The notes beneath the pieces were generated by a model. The model was not told where the DNA came from. It saw only the letters and a program-made list of their open reading frames with translations, and made no database searches. Position numbers and translations under genes: made by a program. Below, in pieces: positions 36,121 through 48,330 of a stretch of 49,080 bases of DNA. The stretch is from assembly GCA_002104905.1 (NCBI GenBank), contig MCFE01000659.1, forward strand, positions 1 to 49,080, written 5' to 3'. Source of the stretch: Basidiobolus meristosporus CBS 931.73. Lineage: Eukaryota; Basidiobolomycota; Basidiobolomycetes; Basidiobolales; Basidiobolaceae. Position 1 is the first letter of the stretch; each line of letters starts with the position of its first letter.

Positions 36121-37465
36121 AATTAGAAGGATGTGTGAATGTTTTTGTGCTCTTGGGTCATGAAAATTTAGAAGGGCTAATGGGATATATGAGAGAATAA
36201 CGCTGAGTGGAAAAATAAGATCCTTCAACCAAGTGACTATGGAGAGATACCCTGCTATGATAATGTTGAAAGGTATTAGACACCAAATATATCTGAGAAA
36301 GATGAGGAAAATGAATCTCAGGATGAAGAGCTCCCAGAAATACTTATTGCAATAGATGTGTTATATGGTGTTGGGCCAAATCAAAACCAGTCTCGATGTA
36401 TATATCATGCTGCCCACCAACTCCACCAAGAAGGGTGGATGTAGTTTTGATGGCGATCTATCCGAAATACGACGGAATTCTTGCACAAACTAATCATGTC
36501 AATACTCTCCTCTGCAACATAAATACGCCATGGAATGTCGTGACAAATTCAAAAAACCCACAGCTTTCAACAGTGGTATAATCCGGGCGGTCTGAATGGA
36601 GCTTCTTGATTGGGCGATTTGGCTTCAAAGCTTCATTCAAGTATTATACATAATTCGATCGGTGTATTCAGAAGTTTCATTTCAAATACTGTTGGATTTA
36701 GTGGCTAAATGGATCACCCATAATTTCCGCGTGGGTTAGGAGTTGACGGGTAGGGTAGATATGGTAGCGGGTTTTTCCCACGACCTATCATTGATTTCCT
36801 CAGAATCATGTGACCGTGAGCAAAACATCTCGATAGGCTCGTCTGACGGTCGACGGGGATTGCTAAATGCTACATATAGTGAGACAGTTTGGAGTAGAAA
36901 GGCTAGATATGAAGGTTCTATGCAGTAGCCATTCAAATAGACTTATCAAAGCAATATGAATTGTATCACTTTCATACTCTATTTCGTACATACCGTTTTT
37001 CCATGCTTATGAAATCGTGGATGTCTCCTTGCTTGAATGATAGATGAATATACAAGGGCGTGGGAATAGCTAGGTTCATAATGAGCAGAGCCAACCACAG
37101 CTTCGACATGTAGTCAACTGACTTGGGCTCGGGCACGATGCTAATCCTGAAAAATTTGGAAAGGGTTGGCGAAACGTAAGGGCAGTAATCATCCAGTGAC
37201 CATATCTAGTTCAAGGTCGCCGAAATTTCTGCCAATAGTAGGTGCTTTGGCATATTGAACGGTATCTTCGAATCGCCAAAATGGTTCAATTATGTAGCTT
37301 TGACAATGGGCCCTAAGCCTTGTTTCTTGGTTCTCACCATCATGGAAATCAGGTGAGCATCCAAAAATTCCGGCCAATGCTTGGTGCATTTTGATTCCCA
37401 GTGTTTGACGCACTACCGACCAGCATTAATACCACTCCCTTACCCATTCTTACCCAGAAATGTTC

Positions 37466-37473
37466 TTTATAAG
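37466..37473 (+). promoter_or_regulatory. TATA-like element of the aminotransferase gene
   Basis: TTTATAAG 95 bp upstream of the ATG at 37568. Confidence 0.4.
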
Positions 37474-37567
37474 GCAAATCAGTCCACGTAGTTAAGATGC
37501 GTACAATATTTATATTTCATTTGTATCTTCACCTTTCAGCGGTTGTCTTCCCTCCACTATTAGCGCC

Positions 37568-38926
37568 ATGATTCTCCAAACTATCTTCTCTCAAACCAAG
37601 ACACTTGCTAGAACTGCCAGACTGAGTACAGGAGTTCTTCGTCCTACCTTCTCCTTGGCCACCACCCTCCAACAACGGGCAAACTCCACTGCTGCCGCGG
37701 CTTCCACTTTCCGCGTAAGTTTGAAGCGATGACTTGTGGTTGGTTTTGCATAGTTCTAATGGGCGTTTTCTTTTAAAGGCCGCAGACCTGGAGAAAAGTC
37801 CTAGCACACAGCTCAAAGAACTTGTTCCAAACCAAGATCTTATTTTCGGGCACACTTTCACGGACAACATGCTAATGGTTGAATGGGACGTAGAGAAAGG
37901 TTGGGGAAAGCCAGTCATCAAGCCTTATGGAAAAATCGCCATCGAGCCTAGTTCCGTAGTGCTACATTATTCTTTTGAGGTAAGTCGGTGTACGCAACTG
38001 GCTTCGAGATATCGGGTCTGACCAATTCATGCTAGTGCTTCGAAGGTATGAAAGCGTACAAGGATAAGCAAGGAAGAGTCCGTCTCTTCAGACCAGACTT
38101 GAACATGCAGCGTTTGAACCGTTCCTCCGAAAGACTTACCTTGCCTAATTTCGATGGAAATGAGCTCACCGAGTGTATCAAGGAATTGCTTCGTACTGAT
38201 GATAGATGGATTCCATCAGATCGTGGCTATTCGCTTTATATTCGTCCTACTGTAATTGGTACATCGGAATTCATTGGAGTAGGTCCCAGTGACCGTGCAA
38301 TGTTATTTGTAATCTGTTGCCCAGTGGGTCCCTACTACAAAACCGGTTTCAAGGCAGTTTCTTTGCAGGCTACCGTCGATAAAGTACGTGCCTGGCCCGG
38401 AGGCACTGGTGATTCCAAGATTGGTGGAAATTATGCGCCAGGAATTTTGCCTCAAATCAATGCCATGAAGAAGGGATTCCAACAGAACCTTTGGTTGTTC
38501 GGAGAAGACCACCAAATCACTGAGGTCGGCACCATGAACTGCTTCGTTTTCCTTGAGAACGAACAAGGTGAGAAGGAGCTCGTTACACCACCTCTTAATG
38601 GCATGATTCTTCCTGGTGTTACTAGAGATTCCATTTTGAGCTTAGCCAGAGAATGGAACGAATTCAAAGTCAGCGAACGTAAGATCACCATGTCCGAGAT
38701 TGTGAAGGCAGAAAAGGATGGCCGTCTTATTGAAATGTTTGGTACCGGCACTGCCTGTGTTGTCAGTCCCATCAAGATGATCGGCTATGAAGGCAAGGAA
38801 ATCCATGTTCCTTTGGATCCTAAGGATCCCAATACTCAAGCCGGGCCTTTGACCAAGCGTCTGAATGACACCTTGTTGGCCATTCAGTACGGTGAAATTG
38901 AGCATCCTTGGTCCGTATTGGTTTGA
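37568..38926 (+). CDS. Branched-chain amino acid aminotransferase, mitochondrial
   Basis: PLP enzyme (fold type IV) that makes or breaks down Leu, Ile and Val by transamination with 2-oxoglutarate/glutamate. Exons 37568-37714, 37779-37979, 38036-38926 (introns 64 and 56 bp) give 412 residues. The N-terminus MILQTIFSQTKTLARTAR and onward to ~49 is Arg/Thr/Ser/Ala-rich without acids, a mitochondrial presequence. Motifs: FGHTFTDNMLMVEWD, HYSFECFEGMKAYK (over intron 2), LFRPDLNMQRLNRS, catalytic K244 in GDSKIGGNYAPG, then EVGTMNCFVF and PPLNGMILPGVTRDS. The end is EIEHPWSVLV. All family landmarks and full length are present. TTTATAAG lies 95 bp upstream. Confidence 0.97.
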
Positions 38927-39464
38927 TTTTGATATATCAGAGTACTGTTGTAAAATACATGTTAGTTTCGAACATCTAAATTTGGAGCATACCCCAAGAA
39001 ATCATTAAATTTGAAGTTCACGCACAAGATGTAGCAGGTCCTCAACCTAATATCCTATATGCCTGAATCGTTGGTTCTAGACTCTACGCGAGGCGAATTG
39101 CTAGCTTAGAGAGTAAGATAAGTTGTCGTGAGATACGAGTATATGATGCAGAGGGAGGAAAGCGCATTGATGCGAAAGCGTGTTTATTACTGGGCATGTT
39201 GAAGCCATATAGCGCCAGCATCTGAGGCATCCATCGTGTGCTTATAGATGACCGTCTCCAGCATGGCTTTGCTTAAAACAGATTTAGCAAAAAGAAAACC
39301 AAGAATCGTGGGTTCTCAACAAACAGCGAAAGATTAAGTAGACCATACATGACTAATAAGAGATTAAATAAGACTGGCATTCTGTACATAAATGGTATGA
39401 TGGCATATGTTCGAAGAAGGTTGGAGCAGTGATTTACTGGGTTGCAAAAAAGATGGAGGCCTCC
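38927..39464. other. Convergent intergenic region
   Basis: 3' flanks of the aminotransferase (plus) and HSF (minus). I see nothing else in it. Confidence 0.5.
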
Positions 39465-41037
39465 CTACTGATTTGGGACAGACGTGTTTCCCTGCGGATC
39501 GTCCTCTGTTGGTGGAGCCATCAACGATAAGAGCTGTTCTTGATTTACGTGGCTGTAGTCCAACATGCCCGAATAATTATTAAGGAAGTCATCCATATCA
39601 ACGTCGCCTAAATTGAAAATAGGATCGTGAACAGCCAACGGGTCAATTCCAAGCGAAGATGCCAGGGACTCAATATTCTGGTGAAGTTGATCCATTTCGG
39701 ATGTGATAGCTTCGATCGATTTGGAGGTTCCATTAAGGCGTTCATCAAGTGTATTGTGAACTAGTGAGTCGGGTGCGGGGTTTATTGAAGGGTACTTCGA
39801 AGACCCAGGACTAAGAATACGTTCATTTGTGAGTTGGCTTCCAGCCAATGTATTTATGGCTGTAGATGGATTATTTGCTTGGCGTGGAACAGTTTGCGCG
39901 GCAACGATCGGTGCACTGTTGAGGTTTGGTAGAGCTGGTCTATCGTTGAGGAAATCGATGGATGGTACATTCAATTTACGGGCATCTGGGGCTGGAGTTA
40001 TATCATGTAGAATCTCGGCACAGCTTGGTGTAGTATTGATTGGTGGTATACTAGGTTGCGTTGTGGTGAAAATAGAAGGATCTACACAAAAAACATCAGC
40101 TACGACCAGAAGCCAATGCGCTTTAGTATACCAGGAGACTTACCAAATTCTGGAATATGGATAGCGGTGGATGTATTCACGGTTGAAGGATCGAATTCAA
40201 CATTTAACACCGGGGATTTTTCATGTTTCGGAGAAGTATTGTCGGGCATCGAAGGGGTGTCGATATTACCAAGAAGCAGCCTACGCTTTCTAGGAATGAT
40301 TTCTTTGTTTTTGTTTGAGGAGAAAACAGAGGCGAGAAACCGTAGGATCTTGTCGATCGTTTCTTGTTGTCTATTATACCTTTCACGAGAAGAGAGGGTT
40401 TCCTGCCATAGCTGTTGATTCTCTCTTTGTAAATTCTTGAGATCGGCACTAATAGTCAACTGATGCTTTCGAATCGATGCAATCTCGCTCATAACGTTAT
40501 TGAGATCCAATCCACCTGCTTCTTTGTCCTCAACTTCGCGACCTCTCTTTCGGGTAACTAGGTAGAGTAAATCGGGTTGGTTCTTCAAAAAATGCGGGTT
40601 GCTAAACTCCCAACGCTCCGCGCCTTCGTCAGCCTGCAACACTCCCTGCTGAAGATGAGGGATCTTATGGAAACCGTACATATTGAGTTGTCGAACGAAG
40701 CTTGAAAAATTATTGTGTTTGAAAAATCTTGGAAGAACTTCTTTTGCAAATTCCTCGTGTTTGGTCACTATCCGGTACGAAACGAAAATTCTTAATAAAC
40801 CCGTACAGGGACTTGGCCAGAATATCGAATATTGTGGAATACCTATGAAAGAAGTGCCATCTTCTGACCAACGGATGAGTTCATTTGTGGTTGGTTCGCC
40901 CACCATCCTATTAATACCAAACAGGTGAGTGGCTGAAGACGCAAAAATGTCAAGAATACTGTCGTATACTTGTGAAGCTTGTTTAAGAAGGCTGGCACGT
41001 TTTTTCCAGGATGACTTCGAACAGACGTACACATCAT
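39465..41037 (-). CDS. Heat-shock transcription factor (HSF family)
   Basis: Binds heat-shock elements as a trimer. Minus-strand exons 41037-40970, 40907-40843, 40767-40144, 40081-39465 (introns 62, 75, 62 bp); 457 residues. The DNA-binding domain (~13-118) is interrupted twice and is only readable after splicing: NVPAFLNKLHK / MVGEPTTNELIRWSEDGTSF / VTKHEEFAKEVLPRFFKHNN, then the recognition-helix part FSSFVRQLNMYGFHKIPHLQ. A leucine/isoleucine heptad region follows (VMSEIASIRKHQLTISADLK to about 190), the trimerisation domain, then basic RKRRLL. The C-terminal half is Ser/Pro/Asn-rich with an acidic end (LGDVDMDDFLNNYSGMLDY), a likely activation domain. The N-terminus is short; ATG 41037 is the first plausible start, and 41034 is adjacent. 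HSF rather than Skn7, because no receiver domain is present. Confidence 0.95.
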
Positions 41038-42030
41038 AACTCTTTCGGTAAAGAAGACAAATATGCTCAACAAAAAGGAATTCACTTGTCAGCAACAGAT
41101 AATATTCGCCTGGAAGCTAGTCAGTAAAGAATGGTAGAGAAAACCAAGCATCCTTATCACAATAGCACACCAATATTCATATTCATCGAGAATGGTGGAG
41201 AGTAACGTGATGTGACATTACAGTTGGAATAGAGATTAGTGAGATTAGTAATATTATGGATAAATATGCAAATAATCACTAGCTGACCAAACTACCCATA
41301 CATGTTAATCACAATAACGAACATATCCTTAAACCAATCAGTATAATATTTTGAAAGATTGTCTCACAAATGGGCCTGAAATCTCTTCATGATTGGAATC
41401 GCATTTCATGTATCATAGCCAATGGACATAAATTAAAACACATTTATCACCACCTTCCAATGACTGCTTGGTGTATTGATAAACCGAATTAAGTCTACCA
41501 AATATGACATGAAATGTTGGAGTTCAGTTAAGCATTCTTGAACACTTAAGCCACAGTACCCTTCAGATCCAAGTATGCATAGTCTGCTTAATTGTTTGAA
41601 CAGGGCCCTCCCACCTTTCTATAGGCTAACGGCTTTTTTAGTACAAGTAATGAAGTCTAACTGAGGCTTCAATGCTGATAAAGCTAAGCCTACTACTACT
41701 ATAATTGATCATATAGCCAATCTGTTTTTACGATCGGTAAGGGTCAGTTGAGTAAAGTGTTGAAATTCTTTATATCAGACTACCTGTGATAGTAAATGAA
41801 GTATCCGCATAAGTATGTTAGCTCTGATGCCTTGTCAAGTGCAGGCAGTTCGAATATTTCGCAAGAAATATCGCTTGCCTAATCGAATTGGTGTTGCAGT
41901 TCCGATTTACTGATCTGAGCATTCTGTTGTATTCAGATGATTCAATCTATCTTCCGCAAACTCGTGAATCCACCAACCACGCATTCATGCCTGTCTGCAC
42001 CCAGATTCACACCTACTTCCGCATCCGCAT

Positions 42031-42078
42031 CCACACCCACACCCACACCCACACCCACACCCACACCCACACCCACAC
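42031..42078 (+). repeat. Hexanucleotide microsatellite (CCACAC)8
   Basis: Eight perfect copies of CCACAC; neighbouring sequence is also C/A-rich (CATCCG, CACC units). The motif resembles C1-3A yeast-type telomeric DNA, but it is internal and short, so I call it a microsatellite. Confidence 0.95.
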
Positions 42079-42108
42079 TCTCATCTACAACCGCACCTGC
42101 ATTCATAT

Positions 42109-42126
42109 TCGTACTCGTACTCGTAC
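42109..42126 (+). repeat. Short TCGTAC repeat
   Basis: Three successive TCGTAC units, followed by CACTTGCACTTTCATTTTCACTTTCA, a further imperfect 6-8 nt periodicity up to about 42152. Confidence 0.75.
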
Positions 42127-42430
42127 ACTTGCACTTTCATTTTCACTTTCAGTTGTTGGTTCGCTTCATCAATCCGAGTGTAAGCACTTGTATATACATG
42201 GGATTTCATCCTTGGATTTGATTTGGCAATTCAGATATTAATCCCAGACCTTGACTAATGTCGATGCCCCGTATTGAGACAAATGGCAAGACAAATATCA
42301 ACGCTGATTCGATGCAGATCATTTACTTCGTGATGATTTTTGTCTAGGTCTGGCAGCTCGTTCATTAGCTGGCATTGAGTATGATAACAGACATGTCTAA
42401 ACTGCATCCCAGGTGGCTTTCACATTCATC

Positions 42431-42484
42431 GGGGTGTGTGTGTGTGCGTGCGTGCGAGGGTGGGTGGGTGAGTGGGTGAGTGAG
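42431..42484 (+). repeat. G/T-rich simple repeat
   Basis: GGGGTGTGTGTGTGTGCGTG followed by GGGTGGGTGGGTGAGTGGGTGAGTGAG. It is broadly complementary to the CCACAC array 350 bp upstream and has closely spaced G-runs. Confidence 0.9.
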
Positions 42485-43166
42485 CAGGTTACGTCAAGAC
42501 AAAGCACCCCATGATATTACCTGCTTGATGCTCAACCGTTTCTGTCTCAGCGACACAAAAGTATCACTTCTCCACACTCCCACTCCCACTCCCTTACAAA
42601 CCACTCACACAAACCAACCAACACCTGGCGTGCGGCAACGCCCCTTAATCATCGCAAGTGGCGTTGGAATGTCGTAGGTGGATCTTCCGAGTCAATTGAT
42701 TGGATGTGACTATTGTGAGGAGGGTGCATTCTGTGGAGAGTGCTTACACCAGGTCTTGATCTATGAGATGGATACCGTTCGCATGTCTCACCCAGCGATG
42801 TAATTAATTTTAGGCTGCCTACATTACCAAGCACATCCACATTTTTTATCCTTATTAGTTGGTCAGTTAGGGCTATTTGGGTATGTGCCCTCCACGGATT
42901 CAATATGCATGCAGGAATGAATTTTACCAAAACTACTCATGCTTCTAACAAAACTGGACCAGGTCCTCCTTTTCCCGTAAAGGAACTCAATTACCAGTGG
43001 AGCTGCTCGTTAATGCCTTTCCTTGAGTACAAATATAAACTGGATAGCGTTCTTGTAAATCTTTCAGCATTCTTTCTTGACCTCAGTGTTGAAGCACATC
43101 CGATTTTTGAATACTCTTTGCCACAAAGAATCATTGTAATACTTTTCCGGTCCATATAGATCCAAT

Positions 43167-44167
43167 ATGTTTGCAAAGATGGCACGCCTTCACCTTGGGG
43201 TAAACCCTTACAATGTCAAATCCAACTTTGAAGTTGATTTCCCAGTCACGTCACATTTCATATCTTCTAAGATGTTGGCTACTCTACGTGCATTTATCCT
43301 TCTCTACTCTCTAGTCGCATTCAGCGTAAGTCTGTTTGTGAATAGATCGAGCCTTGCATTATTTCTTGGGCAAATTACTACTCTTTCATATATCGGCGCT
43401 ATTATTCACTTCTCCGTGAGTAAACAGTTGTTGCTTGCCAGTTGTGGAACACTAGCTAATTATGAGATTCTCAGGTCAACCTGTACTACTCGATTCGGTA
43501 CCTTACTTCCGAAGATGACTACCTACTCCATTCCTTCATATCTCGTAGGATTGGCTTCCGCTATTTCGTTTGGTTTATTCGTGACACTGTGGTGATCTAT
43601 CAATTCTTACTGCCGCCATGGTACTGGAGTCAATGGATCAACGGTTCCATTGCGATTCAAGGAAACCTGAATTTATGGATCGAATTTTCATTTAATGGAG
43701 TGAACTTCCTTTTCGTGTGCCTGGAGATTTTCATGTCACGGTGGCAACTTATTCTCATGCATCTCCCCATTGTGCTATTGGTGGTTCCTTTGTACTTCGT
43801 CTTTTCTTGGTTTGTAACATTTATGTAAGTATATTTGCCCATCGAATTCGCTCCAAGTTCCAAGTATTGATTTTTTTCCAGCCATGGGAGTCCACTCTAT
43901 TTGATGTCGGAATACAATCAAAAGCAAGGATCGATTGTGGTGGCTTTCTTCATTTCTTTGGCCATAGTGACGCTGGCGTTCTTGATTGTGTACTGTCTTC
44001 ATCGAATACGCAATATGCTTGGTGACTCAATGATCAGGAGCCATTTGAATCGCCGCCGTTCCGACCTTGAACTTATTGAGAATGGCTCGCGCCGCAAGAG
44101 CACAGTAGAAATCAATACAGCTACGCAAACCCCTCCTTCTGGGATGTCATGCTTTCTATTTTTCTGA
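43167..44167 (+). CDS. Multi-pass membrane protein, rolling-stone/FAR-17a (AIG1)-like
   Basis: Exons 43167-43415, 43475-43824, 43882-44167 (introns 59 and 57 bp); 294 residues. The cytosolic N-terminus is followed by about six hydrophobic segments: LRAFILLYSLVAFSVSLF, ALFLGQITTLSYIGAIIHFS, a segment around FVWFIRDTVVIYQFLLPP, GVNFLFVCLEIFMSR, ILMHLPIVLLVVPLYFVF and GSIVVAFFISLAIVTLAFLI. A charged tail (HLNRRRSDLELIENGSRRKS) ends in SCFLFF. The layout, a polar loop ending in 'NGVNFLFVCLE' before a 'SR' and another pair of helices, recalls rolling-stone/FAR-17a/AIG1-type proteins, but I cannot prove family or activity. Intron 1 contains no stop in the frame entering it, so an unspliced reading would give a wrong 142-residue protein with a frame-shifted end. 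Confidence 0.8.
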
Positions 44168-44579
44168 ACTGTTTTACTTTTCCTGCCTCTCTCTACCAGC
44201 ATCTCGACTTAATTTATGGGGCGATGTTCCATTGATCTCAGTTCAAGAAGGACGCTAATTAGGCTATATGTAGATATTTAGTAAAGTGACACAACATTCT
44301 GGATTTTATTACTTCGAAGTCATATCAAACACTGGTCGATCCAGCAATAAATTCATTTCTGAGCCCCACACTACGAGATAAAAACTGTAAGAGGGGTACA
44401 TTCATGCCCACATGTTGAAGGGATTCATTGAGCTCTGTTGAGTTAGTGCCGAGGTTTAGAATCAGCGAAATATCATGATGATGCCGTTGCTTCATATCTA
44501 ACGGTTTAGCGTCATCTATGCCTAGAGGTTGGACTTAATCAGTGGAATATATCGAGTTCATCCAGTCCAGAGCACATGA
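44168..44579. other. Convergent intergenic region
   Basis: 3' flanks of the membrane protein (plus) and F-box gene (minus). I see nothing in it. Confidence 0.5.
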
Positions 44580-45503
44580 TTAAAGAGATATCCGTGACTC
44601 CAGGCTGCTATTTTGGCTTAGAAAAAGATGATCGATTACAGTAAACAAATCTGCTTCGACCCAATCCTCACAGGCATAATCGGATATACGAACAAGAAAG
44701 TCAGTCACGCTCCAATCCACCCATTTTGGTTCTTGAATCCCCTCTTTGATGAAGACTTGGCCATATGTGGGGCTCCCGGCAGAGACATCTAGCAACACTG
44801 ATAATGTTGGAACCTGGAAACGGCCAGCGATTTCAAGAAAGACAGCAGGTGCTTCGGATTGTGTGCATTCCCGGTTTAAATGGATTAATCGAAGTGGCCC
44901 AGAGCGAGTATTACCCCAATGCATTCCGTGCCATAGATTATCCATATACCCAAAGTATGTATTATACCAAAATCTCTCCCCGTATTTAGTTAGCAGGAAT
45001 ACAAAGTCTACCGGTAGTGGATACGATTCTCGCCAACTCAGTTGAAGCATTGCTAATTCACGGAGCTCCATAGAGACAGGTGGTTGCTGTTTATATTCAG
45101 CTGCTGCTCCACTAGTTTGGAACATGCAAGCACTTTGAAAAGCTTTGGTGGATTGCCGTTGGAGCGTGCTTATCTGATGGAGAACATGGAACTGGCGAAG
45201 TGTGTTTGAATTCGACTCAATGGTGAGGATATTGGGAAACCTCAACTTGAGAGGCCCCGGTGCTTTATCCAGTTCAATATCATAGCAACTGCCCTGTAGT
45301 GTGCCTTTTACTTTGGAAATGCCAGAGTTCGGTAGGAATTCGTGGAATGCTTGTTCAAGAAAAGCTTCCTGTTTGGCTATGTAAGTTTCAAAAGCCTTTT
45401 GCGTCTGGGAAAGCCTGAGGATATCCCATATTGTGAAGTACGATATAATTTTATCCCAAAGCTCTAGTGGCAATACTTCAAATAGGCCGTTGTTCTGCAA
45501 CAT
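44580..45503 (-). CDS. F-box protein with SMI1/KNR4-like C-terminal region
   Basis: Intronless, 307 residues. Residues ~9-50 form an F-box (VLPLELWDKIISYFTIWDIL followed by RLSQTQKAF), which docks Skp1 in SCF ubiquitin ligases. The C-terminal part from about 155 (RELAMLQLSWRESYPLPVDF, LLTKYGERFWYNTYFGYMDN, then FLEIAGRFQVPTLSVLLDVS and a Tyr/Gly motif before VFIKEG) resembles SMI1/KNR4-type domains, often found as protein-interaction modules and in F-box proteins of fungi. The middle is rich in Gln/Ser. Substrate unknown. The F-box is confident, the SMI1/KNR4 assignment less so. First ATG is at 45503. Confidence 0.82.
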   Translation of the reverse strand: MLQNNGLFEVLPLELWDKIISYFTIWDILRLSQTQKAFETYIAKQEAFLEQAFHEFLPNSGISKVKGTLQGSCYDIELDKAPGPLKLRFPNILTIESNSNTLRQFHVLHQISTLQRQSTKAFQSACMFQTSGAAAEYKQQPPVSMELRELAMLQLSWRESYPLPVDFVFLLTKYGERFWYNTYFGYMDNLWHGMHWGNTRSGPLRLIHLNRECTQSEAPAVFLEIAGRFQVPTLSVLLDVSAGSPTYGQVFIKEGIQEPKWVDWSVTDFLVRISDYACEDWVEADLFTVIDHLFLSQNSSLESRISL

Positions 45504-48330
45504 GGTTCATTCCACCTGTTGGCAGCAGCAGTTGACTAAAATTAAGGAAGCTGGAGTAAATCATAAAAATCCCGCACTGTCCCAAATTAGCATTACCCCA
45601 ACAATCCCGACTATTTTCAAAAACTTTTCGAATTGTAAGGTAAAAGTATTTCACGGCGGGGTCAATGTTGGATACTGAAAGGTATTTAATGTGCTTTTTC
45701 TGAAAGCAAATCTTTGAATCAGAAATGATATTGTCAAATCATTATGTATATTGCAGCCACTGTTTAACATGACCATTCCACTCCTGCTTGTGAGCAAACC
45801 AACAATCTACCAATATGGCCATTCATAGCAACGCCATCAATGAATCCTTGAACATAGCTGTACAAACTACCTATATTCGTATTCTATGAAATTGATACTA
45901 ACTAAACTGCACACAGAGTAGCCAAAGCCTGTTGGAAAGGGCATCTGATTCGGCCACCGATACAGTGATTCAAGATAGGTATCAAATAGATGCCCCTTTA
46001 AAAGCATCTGCTGTTTCCAATGACTCTGTTGATGGTAGTTCCAGTATAATGTTGCAAGCAAGTAATACCTCAACCATACATGTATCTCATTATGATGCAA
46101 TGTTATACCATAGTATAATAGCCACATTTTTCGACTGTTCATAAGCTAATGTATTACCTTCCCCCATCGCATTCGCGACATTCGAGTTGATGTTGATGGA
46201 TCTTATGATGCAGGGTCCTGAGACAGGTATCATCTGTATATATTGAAGGTAAATATCAAGTTTCAAGTTGCTGGGCCCACAAGCAAATACGTATTTAACT
46301 TGGCACCCTTTTTTATGTGCTTTCGGACACATCGATGAAATTTGATCAACATTAATTAAAAATTAGAATTAGCTCTGCTCCTACATAAACAAATTAAATA
46401 CATCGCGCGACACAAAATTTGACCTACACCCTTTTGGTACATCTTAGGCATTGCTATCACACATAACGCCATTCCTTCCTTTTCCTTGCTTTCATATGGT
46501 AGAGCAGCAGCCGTAATGGCAACAAAAATCTTGGTGAGAAATCAAAGCGGCTACATTGAAGTGATACAAATAGCAATTATTGTTTAGCCAAGCAAACTCT
46601 AGTGGCTCCTGAAGCAAAGAATAATCAAGCGCCATTACGCACGACCAGTATACGTTGAATGGTTCAGACACATCGCGCCGCAAAAATATCAACTCAGATT
46701 GAATCTAGATACGTCTGTCGCCATAGAGTCGATCCAGATTCACGTGATTCAAGTCACACGCTCTTGAGTAGGAGCTGCAGTATAAGCTCAACGGAGAGTT
46801 TTGCCAATAGTCCAAGTATCCAAAGTTCATTCAAGCGTAGAGGTATGCAACATTAAAAAAACCTATTCGCGATCTGAGGTCCCAGATAACAAGAAATCAA
46901 CATGTATCATTAGAAATGCTAATCACATCACATTTCATTTTTTGCAGCTTTGTTCCCAGTAGCTCATTGGTTCAGGTGATTATTAGAATAGTTGTACTGT
47001 TCTTGATATTTGCACATTTACATAAAGTAATTCCATTTGTTCTACATAGGACTAGCTAACTGACTCACTTGTGCGATCTTCGAAACAGGTCACCCTCTAA
47101 CTTCCACTCTTTGCTGATTAGCACAACCTCTCAGGTAGGACGAGCTCCTCCAATTTGTTCTCGCCGACGTTCTGTTAAACCACCCCTATCTCTACGCCCA
47201 CGCCTATACCCTCACTCCCACTTGCCTACTCATCTGCTCGGTCCACTACCCAGAGTGCCATGTGAGCCATGAGAGTAACGGGTGGATACGCGTTCTCTTC
47301 ATTTCTAACAAACTGGTTCGCTGCATAAAAGTGCCTATTCCGCGACACAATCTAATAGTGATTTTTCCAAACATTACCAAATTGTTGTTCGTAGTGAGGC
47401 TTGGTAATACATGATGCTTGCTTGTACTATCCGTCGCCACAGTAGCCCATAGAGACATGGCCTATTGTTTGTCGTCCAAGTTTGCATTGCGCGATGTAAC
47501 TTTTAATGAGGGATAATAGTGGGTGCTTTAGATAAGCTTAGAACGTTACAGATATTCTAAAATGTGGCATCTAGCATGTAATGCATATTGATCATTTGAT
47601 AATTCTACATGCGTAGGTAAAGGGGATATACCCTTTTAAAGTCAATGTAGATTGCCTTGTCAAACACTATGGCATATGCCTTGCTCCATCATTTGTAATG
47701 CAATGCTAGTAGTTAATGACAGCATCGAGAAGTGCATACTGGTGCCCGATGCTAAGCAAACAATCTGCACGCATTGAGATCGTTTCTCACCTGTTTGTAT
47801 CAATTATTTATTGAAAGCCAACTCATCTAGGTGTTACAAAGTAACGATAATATATGGGGATTTCACTTGGATCCTTACTCATACCAACCTTTACCTCCCC
47901 TTTCCTCCTGTCTTTTTTACCAATCTTTTATTCAAGACACCGTTAGCCTAATTTGGCGATTCCCCAAAGCATATCTGTTACTACTCCCACTTTATCCTGT
48001 TGCATTTCGATTGGAATCGTTAATTCATAGCGTAACGCAACTACATAAACACGTTGGGCGGGGTTTGTTGCCTTCGATTTTTTATCTACACATTTCCAGC
48101 CAATTCTTTTTACTTCGCCTACTTTCGCTTTCCCCCGTTCTATGAAGGCCCATTTTTGTCTGCCTTTACCATATCGTTTTCCCAGAGATTTTTGCTAAGC
48201 CGTTGACAAATATCTCAGGATTGGTCTCGCTTCCACTGTATCTTTTACGATTTGATCATCCGTGTACCTGGAAGGAATTCTGTTTAAGCATAGCGAATTT
48301 TTCACTTGGACAAGCAGCTGGTTGCCTATC
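45504..48330. other. Divergent intergenic region, about 2.8 kb
   Basis: Between the minus-strand F-box gene and the plus-strand TBC gene. The left and middle parts are AT-rich with short frames, some open on both strands (45867-46144), and no motif. From about 47870 the plus strand turns pyrimidine-rich (CTTTACCTCCCCTTTCCTCC and onward), which suits a promoter and leader of the TBC gene and explains the 104-codon open frame at 47831-48145. Nothing further seen. Confidence 0.55.

Larger units (their letters stand above)
32899..37567. other. Gene-poor region, about 4.7 kb
   Basis: No gene supported. It contains the inverted dispersed-repeat copy at 35730-36120, a run of nine G at 34769-34777, and at its right end a TATA element for the aminotransferase. 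Frames at 32932-33240, 35194-35385 and 36736-36936 show no domain; the last is open on both strands. Confidence 0.55.
41038..43166. other. Divergent intergenic region with simple repeats
   Basis: Promoter region for HSF (left end, minus) and the membrane protein (right end, plus). Its middle holds a hexanucleotide array (42031-42078), a TCGTAC repeat (42109-42126) and a G/T-rich tract (42431-42484). Open frames of 94-117 codons here only exist because the hexamer repeat has no stops, and are not genes. Confidence 0.6.

Noticed and set aside
36736-36936. Frames open on both strands (61-66 codons)
   Set aside because: Typical of chance in moderately GC-rich sequence; no motif.
37529-37921. 130-codon minus-strand frame over the aminotransferase 5' end
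   Set aside because: Antisense shadow of the presequence exon and first intron.
41888-42241. Two overlapping plus-strand frames of 94 and 117 codons rich in His/Thr and Pro/Thr
   Set aside because: They are open only because the CCACAC array has no stop in any frame.
45867-46144. Opposed 91- and 70-codon frames
   Set aside because: Overlap each other on opposite strands without motif or flanking gene signals.
47831-48145. 104-codon Leu/Pro/Ser-rich frame
   Set aside because: Product of the pyrimidine-rich leader upstream of the TBC gene.
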